Shown here piece after piece: positions 45,014-48,338 of a stretch of 48,338 nt of DNA. The stretch's first letter is position 1; each line of letters starts with the position of its first letter. Below the pieces are notes generated by a model, which was given only the letters and a program-made list of their open reading frames with translations, ran no database searches and was not told the DNA's origin. This DNA is from Chromera velia (Eukaryota > Sar > Chromeraceae). Position numbers and translations under genes: made by a program. The DNA lies in NCBI GenBank assembly GCA_018398765.1, contig JAHBMJ010002780.1, forward strand, positions 45,941 through 94,278. Direction: 5' to 3'.

Positions 45014-46779
45014 AAGAAAAATGCTTTTTCAAAGTGTTACTTTATACAGTGTATAATTTATACTCCAAAAGCTAAGTGTTACATGAATCAGTTATGTTGT
45101 TTTAGCCACATGCAGTTATACATTATCGTTCTGGGTAAACTCTGACGAACTCCGTGCGAAGTGTTTCTCACCCTCGATCATTGTTGTTATGGTATTGATA
45201 GGTACCATCGTGCCCGGCCTCTCTGCTCTCAGTGCACTGGTATGTGCTGGGCCTCTCAGCTCTATTTCTAGAACATGCATCTATGACGATTCTGCTAGAT
45301 TCTACATTAATCTACGTATATTTGCATACATCTTTTTTCATTCTTAGATATTTTAAATGCATTCGGTTCAGTCTCTATAAATTTTTAGATATTTTTGAAT
45401 CACAAATTTTAAATTGAATCAAATTAAATCAAATAAATCTAATATGCACTCCGTTGAACTCGGTTCAGTCTAGAATCTAAGTGGTAAATCAAGGTTTGAT
45501 AATCTGTTTGAACTTTGAACTTCAGTTCTCCATTTACTTCCAATCGCTATCAGTGTCCCTCGGTGTCTGCGCCATAGCAATAGCCCTAGCAACGGCAGAG
45601 GAACACTCATAAATTAAATTAGAAAGAGTACACAATGATATACAATAATGAAAAAGACAAAAGAAGATAAAAGTATATCCAAGCATATTGAAGCTAGCTA
45701 GTATCGAAGTAATATGATGCTAACATCATACTTTTTTATATGACATTGCGCATCACTCTGCGTTCGTTCTAGCGTTCATCATACTTTTAAACGATATTCA
45801 AGTGTTCAATAATTATCTGTGTGTTGCATATTTATTGATAAGTGTTGTTCAAGGTTAAAAAGTAAAAAAGAAAGGATGAAAAAAAATTGTCGAAGTCGCT
45901 TCGTTTTTTCTTTTCTTTTTTTTTTCTTTTAGCCGGGGCCTAGCAATGCATATCACGTGCAAAGAATACGCAAATACCCTCACAACTTGAAATACCAGTT
46001 AATTGTTCATTGTGGATAACATAATCAAATTAAAAAGTAAATGTTTTAAACTTTTTAAAAAATGTACGTTGCCCTTCAGAGCAGGCTGGCCTTAGTTTCT
46101 GGATGATAATAAATTCTTTTAAGTCATTTGTTAAATTTTGAACTTTCTTTTATTGTAACGTCTTAATTTCAGTGCATGCCAGTGCAGTGATACTTAAATA
46201 AATATTGTTGAAATTCGATGCATGGACGAATCTCTTCTAAAGCGAGGCGTGGAAACAATACACAGTAATTCTGCCAACACGAAATGGAGAAAACAAGACA
46301 CACTTAAAGTCACTTGAAGTCTAAAAGCTTTGAGGAGAAGGTTGCTCCCAGTTAAGCTTCCAGTAGCTGTACATTTGAGCGCCGATTGTGGGAAATCAAC
46401 ACGTCGAAGGGGCAAAAGATCAGTTGAGCATCCAACGGAAAGTCGAATGAATTCCATTCCAATGAATGTGTCACGGGGCATCCATTCACATTGTGATGTG
46501 AGAGGCGATCAGACTCAGAAACAGTGAAACAAACGCAATCAAGGTGAAAAATGAGAGGGAAAAACAAAATCGAAAGTGAGAAGAAAACACACAGGACGGC
46601 GCTCCTTTCCTTAATAACACAACGTGATTGAAATTCCACGCCCGATCCCTCTGCAGTATTCCGAACTTGAGAAGGATAGAGAATTGAACAAATTAATGCA
46701 GGATGTCTCACAGACTTTCCTGTTCTCTTCGCTTCTCTCCTCCTCTCGTTTCTTCTCTCTCGTTGCATTCGCCCTTTCA
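45014..46779. other. AT-rich island, no gene
   Basis: Long AT-rich sequence with many short T and A runs. Minus frames at 46194-46481 and 46352-46864 show no recognisable protein. The 3' UTR of the next minus-strand gene should lie at its right end. Confidence 0.6.
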
Positions 46780-48045
46780 TCACCGCTCCGGCCGAGCCGA
46801 TCTGTCTCTCTCTCGATCCCCGTCTGCTCCATCCCCCCGCCGTCTCTCGAGGAGACGTCTCCATCTTTCACTGTGTCGGTACCTTGTAAAGGCAGCCAAC
46901 CCGCCCAGAATGCCAAAGAGAATCAGGGCCGCCATCACAATTTCAGGCATGCGTTTTTTCCACCTGCTCCCATTCGCCCCTCCATCCTGTGGTGCGTTTG
47001 TGAGTCCAAGCTCAACGTTTTGTCTCCTGTGCTCGGAGTTGAGTGTTGCCTGTGAGTCGAGATAAACGAATTTGGGTTGCTTGAACTTTTCATCTGCAGG
47101 TTTGTTGACCTTCCAGCTTGGGTCGTTGGCGTTTCTGTACAGGACACCCACAGCAACAGATCCTGCCCCCGTCTCTGCTTCTCTCTCTTCGAGACAACTC
47201 TTCACATCGACCGAAATGCGGATGTCTTCTCGGCTGTCTTCAGACCGAGTGGGGGGGGTTGAGAAGGCAGCTGTGAGAAAAGCAAAAGAAAAGAAAAGGA
47301 AAGTGTATGAGTGTTCGTTCATCGTGATAGCACCACATCAGATCTAGCTGACTGACTGCGATGTTCATATCAGCTGACCCTCCCTCTGCGTGTTTCTGCC
47401 CGTCGTTCTTCTTTCTCTGGTTGATTCTGGCCTTCTTTTTGTTTTCGGATGGGTTGAGCGATTCAGACCAAAACGAAATGAAAGAGAACAAACTGCATCG
47501 GATGATGCTCTCAGTTTTCCGCACCTTCTCTGGCTTACTTTTGTCTTTGTTCTTCTTCCGACCGACTTTTTTCTCTTTTTCCATAAAATTTGAAAAACCT
47601 TCGTTGGAGATAATCTATGATTGCATTCATCAATCCCGAAAAGACTCCACGTCTATACACCTTCCGTATTCGACTCACCTCCATTGAGCTGTGCCCTTTT
47701 GAATCGAATCTCCACAGGTTCGGGTGTGACATCAAAGCCTGGCACAGAGGAGCGGTAGTAGGTCTCCTCTTCCTCCTCACTCTCTTCCTCAACGCCTTCG
47801 TCTCCTCCTCCTGTGTCTCCCCTCTTTCCGTCTCTCTCCTTCTTCTTTTGTTGAGTGCGTCCCTGGCCTTCTCTCCTGATTCTCTGTTGGGTCTTCTCAG
47901 TCAGAATTGTGGGGGGGCCCTTCCACCCCCCAACCTGCCCCTGCCCAGGCAGAGTCTCCATCTCCATACCGTCGTCCTTCTCCTCCATCTCCTTCAGGAC
48001 CTGGTTCTTGTAGTCCATTATGCGATCGAATTGGAGATTCAAAGC
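46780..48045 (-). CDS. single-pass membrane protein, 3' end of gene (5' end outside window)
   Basis: Two exons seen: 48045-47679 and 47270-46780. The junction is phase 1 on both sides (GGAG|GTGAGT, CTCACAG|CTGCC) and gives ...VEIRFKRAQLNG then AFSTPPTRSEDSREDIRISV. The first exon starts after CTTCTCTCAG in phase 0 and is a charged coiled-coil-like region (MDYKNQVLKEMEEKD) with a Lys/Arg- then Glu-rich stretch. The second exon has a beta-rich segment (SVAVGVLYRNANDPSWKVNK, KFVYLDSQATL), then a C-terminal transmembrane helix (IVMAALILFGILGGLAAF) and a short basic tail (RHSERWRRLLERRRG). Topology suggests a type I protein, probably of the endomembrane system. Family not recognised. The exon-2 frame is also open upstream to an ATG at 47322, which gives an alternative start. 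Confidence 0.7.
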
Positions 48046-48095
48046 CTGAGAGAAGCCCCCAAGCAATTCCGGGAGACAAAGAGGCAGGCACACCA

Positions 48096-48192
48096 GCAAT
48101 CAAGCAGTCAGTCAGTCAGGCAGGCAGTCAGTCAGTCAGTCAGTCAGTCAGGCAGGCGGGCAGGCGGGCAGGCGGGCAGGCGGGCAGGCGGG

Positions 48193-48232
<40 letters not shown>

Positions 48233-48235
48233 CAA
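48096..48235. repeat. (GTCA)n then (GGCA/GGCG)n microsatellite
   Basis: Tandem CAGT units up to about 48150, then GGCGGGCA and GGCA units to 48233. It lies in what would be an upstream intron of the membrane protein gene on the minus strand. Confidence 0.9.
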
Positions 48236-48338
48236 ATAGAAGGATTCCGTGCGGGCAAGACAACAATGCAAGGAAGCGATAAAAGACAGGGGAAAAATAA
48301 AAAACTGAAGAGAAAATTATGAACATGCCTAGCTACGC

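Noticed and set aside
1-48338. CRISPR arrays, rRNA, tRNA, bacterial operon signals
   Set aside because: I saw no direct repeats with unique spacers, no cloverleaf-like segments or rRNA cores, and the genes are spliced eukaryotic genes.

Overview
The window is nuclear DNA from a eukaryote with many introns. It holds spliced GT-AG genes for replication, mRNA metabolism and a mitochondrial carrier. These are separated by long simple repeats, decayed retroelements and AT-rich islands. A chromerid-type alveolate alga (Chromera-like) fits the intron density, tetranucleotide repeats and homopolymer-flanked assembly gaps, but that is inference and no organism-specific marker is present.

Layout. About 0.6-1.8 kb (minus): an unrecognised protein. 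2.4-5.1 kb (plus): a two-exon 2-oxoglutarate/Fe(II) oxygenase with a SAP domain. 5.1-6.4 kb: repeats. 6.4-7.8 kb (plus): the 5'-truncated, frameshifted 3' end of a LINE with a CCHC finger and a restriction-like endonuclease-type C-terminus. 7.8-12.1 kb: an AT island, then repeat-rich DNA with unresolved exon-like pieces. 12.2-18.2 kb (minus): a seven-exon LARP4-like La-motif protein; one of its introns carries about 1.1 kb of CTTCC/TTGC repeat. 19.0-19.6 kb: a hypothetical ORF. 19.7-22.7 kb (plus): a second, unrelated LINE remnant full of in-frame stops, then an AT island. 23.3-26.1 kb (minus): a four-exon mitochondrial carrier resembling SLC25A42/A16. 26.9-37.1 kb (plus): a complete 19-exon RFC1 (replication factor C large subunit) model of 1,303 codons, transcribed divergently from the carrier. 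37.7-40.7 kb: AT-rich DNA with tandem hairpins, a large foldback element that contains another copy of the first LINE's 3' tail, and a decayed transposase-like ORF. 40.8-42.0 kb (minus): a DDX46/Prp5-like DEAD-box helicase fragment cut off before its DEAD motif. 42.3-46.7 kb: GA repeats and AT-rich DNA. 46.8-48.3 kb (minus): the 3' end of a single-pass membrane protein gene that runs out of the window.

The exon models were built by hand from protein similarity and reading-phase agreement, and the phases match at nearly every junction. Across 28 donor sites, position +3 of the intron is C in 16, G in 8, A in 3 and T in 1 (GTCAGT is the commonest hexamer). Acceptors end in TGCAG in 22 of 29. 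The C at +3 departs from the usual eukaryotic purine and is the most general unusual signal here. The genes do not form a shared pathway; each is a separate housekeeping or accessory unit.
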